Shown: in pieces, positions 62,367-64,000 of the stretch | Layout of the letters: each line of letters begins with the position of its first letter | Numbering within the stretch: the first letter of the stretch is position 1 | Source of the DNA: Aestuariibaculum sp. M13 | GTDB lineage: Bacteria > Bacteroidota > Bacteroidia > Flavobacteriales > Flavobacteriaceae | Reading direction: 5' to 3' | Assembly (NCBI RefSeq): GCF_024723255.1 | Contig: NZ_JANIAC010000005.1 | Coordinates: forward strand, 124,001-188,000 | DNA: 64,000 bases | Program-made: the position numbers and the translations under genes | Notes under the pieces: model-generated | Told to the model about the DNA's origin: nothing | Seen by the model: the letters and a program-made list of their open reading frames with translations, nothing else | Databases searched by the model: none

Positions 62367-62951
62367 ATGGAACCAACAAGATTTGAAACGGCAATAGCCT
62401 TAATAGATAAAAAGAATTCAGAAGATCCTAATGTGTATCACAGTCATGGTTTAGATTTTCCAAAAGAATTGTTATACTCGCAACGCATGTCTCAAAAACT
62501 GTTACAGTTTAAGCCGAATGCATCAAGAGCCTTGCAATTGGCAGCCAGAGCGCAACATATATGCCGATGGAAAATTGCAAGAGACGAGTATCCTATGGAT
62601 CGCGTAGGGTATTTAAAATGGCGAGAAACTCTAAAAAAAATGCATGCCGAATTAACTGCGGAAATTTTAAAGGAAGTAGGGTATGAAGATGAATTTATTG
62701 ATCGCGTTTCGTTTTTAATTAATAAAAAATTAATCAAGAAAAATGAAGAAAGTCAGACTATTGAAGATGTCATTTGTCTGGTGTTCTTAGATTATTATTT
62801 TGAAGAATTTGCTGCTAAGCATGAAGATGAAAAGGTTATTGATATTCTTCAAAAAACATGGGTTAAAATGTCTGATGAAGGACATGAGGAAGCCTTGAAA
62901 ATTAAGTTTTCAGATAAAAGTTTAGCCTTGGTAAAACAAGCGATTTCTTAA
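62367..62951 (+). CDS. DUF4202 protein linked to nitrite reduction
   Basis: 194 residues, mostly helical. It carries PKELLYSQRMSQKLLQFKPN, ALQLAARAQHICRWKIARDE with conserved His and Arg, DFYLEEF-like and HEDEKVIDILQKTWVKMSDEG. DUF4202 genes frequently follow nitrite reductase genes, but the role is unknown. The HIC-R-W and H residues hint at a metal- or cofactor-linked function. It lies 15 bp downstream of nirD. Confidence 0.85.
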   Translation: MEPTRFETAIALIDKKNSEDPNVYHSHGLDFPKELLYSQRMSQKLLQFKPNASRALQLAARAQHICRWKIARDEYPMDRVGYLKWRETLKKMHAELTAEILKEVGYEDEFIDRVSFLINKKLIKKNEESQTIEDVICLVFLDYYFEEFAAKHEDEKVIDILQKTWVKMSDEGHEEALKIKFSDKSLALVKQAIS

Positions 62952-62964
62952 ACAGTATTTAAAA

Positions 62965-64000
62965 ATGACAAATAACGGTAATTCATTAGATCAGCGTACG
63001 TTTGATAAGTTAAGCCGTTTGTATATTATTGCCCTAAGTACCATTGCGCTTTCGGTAATTGTTAGCCAGATTCTTATTCGCAAGCATTTAAATGCGCAAC
63101 AAAGTGACTCGACCGTTATTAACATTGCGGGAAGACAGCGTATGCTTAGTCAGAAGCTTACAAAGGACATTGTTGCACTTTCAGTCGAGCAGGAATTAAA
63201 AGAGCGTATTCTACTTAAAGATAAAATAAAGGCGACCTTAAAACTTTGGGAAACGTCGCATTATTCACTTCAGGAAGGAAGCGAAAGTTTAGGGCTTCCA
63301 GGGAATAATAGTACTGTTATTTCAGATAAGTTTCAAAAGTTAAATCCTATATTCAATACGATAAGTCGTTCGGCTCAAACAATCATAGAAGATATTGAGA
63401 ATGTCCCGCCGTTACCGAATTCGGCTTTTTCTGAAGATATTAAAAAGGTTAGGCAGAATGAAGGTGAGTTTTTGTCTGTGATGGACGAAATTGTAAATCA
63501 ATACGATTTAGAAGCTAATGAAAAAGTGAGCTGGTTACGTCGTTTGGAGATGTTGCTTACTATTTTAACGCTTATCATTTTACTGGCTGAATTTTTATTC
63601 ATTTTTTGGCCAACAGCAAAGTCGGTTAGAGCGACTTTGGCAGAATTATTATCGGCAGAACAACGTGCCAAGCAAATGGCTATTGATGCTGACGAACTGA
63701 GTGTAGCCAAAGAGAAATCGATGCGTGAATTACGTGCTTTAAATCACGCCATGGATGAAACTTTATTGTTTGCTCGTATTACTCAAAGTGGAAATGTGGT
63801 TCATATTGGAAAACGATTTTCACGATTGTTTAAGTTTTCAGGATTTAATGTGACTACAAGTTTTTCAGAAGTGATTTCTGTGCACGAAAAAGAGCAGTTG
63901 GTTTTAGAAAGTATCATTTCAAAAAGTAAGAAAACCGGTTGGCAAGGCGAGGTTAAAGCAACTACAAAAGATCATGAAGATATCTGGTTAGAGATGGCTA
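62965..64000 (+). CDS. Sensor histidine kinase with PilJ-type input, partial
   Basis: At least 345 residues; the gene runs off the right edge before the kinase core. N-terminal helix (about residues 18-40), then a periplasmic PilJ/NarX-like four-helix region with a P-box-like NIAGRQRMLSQKLTKD segment, a second helix (LEMLLTILTLIILLAEFLFIF), a coiled coil and a PAS domain (LLFARITQSGNVVHIGKRFS). By homology of the P-box to nitrate/nitrite sensors, it may sense nitrate or nitrite and control narK and nirB. It starts 13 bp after the DUF4202 gene. Confidence 0.8.
   Translation, partial: MTNNGNSLDQRTFDKLSRLYIIALSTIALSVIVSQILIRKHLNAQQSDSTVINIAGRQRMLSQKLTKDIVALSVEQELKERILLKDKIKATLKLWETSHYSLQEGSESLGLPGNNSTVISDKFQKLNPIFNTISRSAQTIIEDIENVPPLPNSAFSEDIKKVRQNEGEFLSVMDEIVNQYDLEANEKVSWLRRLEMLLTILTLIILLAEFLFIFWPTAKSVRATLAELLSAEQRAKQMAIDADELSVAKEKSMRELRALNHAMDETLLFARITQSGNVVHIGKRFSRLFKFSGFNVTTSFSEVISVHEKEQLVLESIISKSKKTGWQGEVKATTKDHEDIWLEMA

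Noticed and set aside
1-64000. tRNA, rRNA, tmRNA and CRISPR arrays
   Set aside because: No cloverleaf-like stretch, no conserved rRNA or tmRNA segment and no regularly spaced repeats were seen by eye. A covariance-model search would be needed to exclude small RNAs.

Overview
The window looks like a chromosomal segment of a marine-type member of the Flavobacteriaceae (Bacteroidetes). The DNA is AT-rich. Promoters fit the Bacteroidetes TTG-N19-21-TAnnTTTG pattern, Shine-Dalgarno sites are mostly absent, several genes appear to start with TTG, and the gene content (LytS/LytTR pairs, dodecin, IorAB-type molybdenum hydroxylase, short lipoproteins, DUF885, DUF3857) is typical of that family. No rRNA, tRNA, CRISPR array or intact insertion sequence was seen.

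Layout. 1-8.7 kb: minus-strand housekeeping genes (DUF3857 fragment, exonuclease/GIY-YIG nuclease, YggS, 3-hydroxyacyl-CoA dehydrogenase, Gfo/Idh/MocA oxidoreductase, secreted CocE-type hydrolase between NTF2-like proteins, SmpB), with plus-strand pcm among them. 8.8-17.6 kb: dodecin, lpd, an ECF sigma factor, an MscS-like channel, an EamA transporter, a NarK-type nitrate/nitrite transporter, an S1/P1 nuclease and a CLC antiporter that resembles the fluoride-exporting branch. 17.6-24.4 kb: a loosely packed accessory region with a 127-bp inverted repeat, an orphan PD-(D/E)XK nuclease-like protein, an acetyltransferase remnant behind a signal peptide, and two hypothetical genes sharing the same leader motif. 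24.5-27 kb: ThrE-type exporter halves and rsgA. 27-39 kb: a lipoprotein-rich stretch with two LytS/LytTR pairs in opposite orientations, a DUF418 protein and an acyltransferase. 39-52.5 kb: mixed metabolism and housekeeping, including cyclophilin, a NERD protein, a DEAD-box helicase, pabB, a divergent sigma-like protein, tilS, adenine deaminase and a YheT hydrolase. 52.6-59.3 kb: a molybdenum enzyme cluster (IorAB-like hydroxylase, XdhC, MobA-like nucleotidyltransferase, YdeP-type oxidoreductase). 59.4-64 kb: nirB, nirD, DUF4202 and the start of a PilJ/PAS histidine kinase, a nitrite-assimilation module that runs off the right edge.

How it fits together. NarK would import nitrate or nitrite, NirBD would reduce nitrite to ammonium, and the kinase at the end carries a P-box-like segment suggesting nitrate/nitrite sensing. 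A nitrate reductase was not identified; it may lie outside the window. The adjacent molybdoenzyme genes share a need for molybdenum cofactor.

The most striking non-coding signal is a family of hexamers (TAAGTA, its complement TACTTA, and self-complementary TACGTA) arranged at 10-11 bp steps upstream of narK and nirB and in the dodecin/lpd intergenic region. Dodecin/lpd and nirB have the same three-hexamer arrangement (10 then 11 bp), and dodecin/lpd and narK share an identical 16-bp palindrome. This suggests an undescribed regulon tying nitrate assimilation to a flavin-storage protein. It is an inference from the sequence alone.
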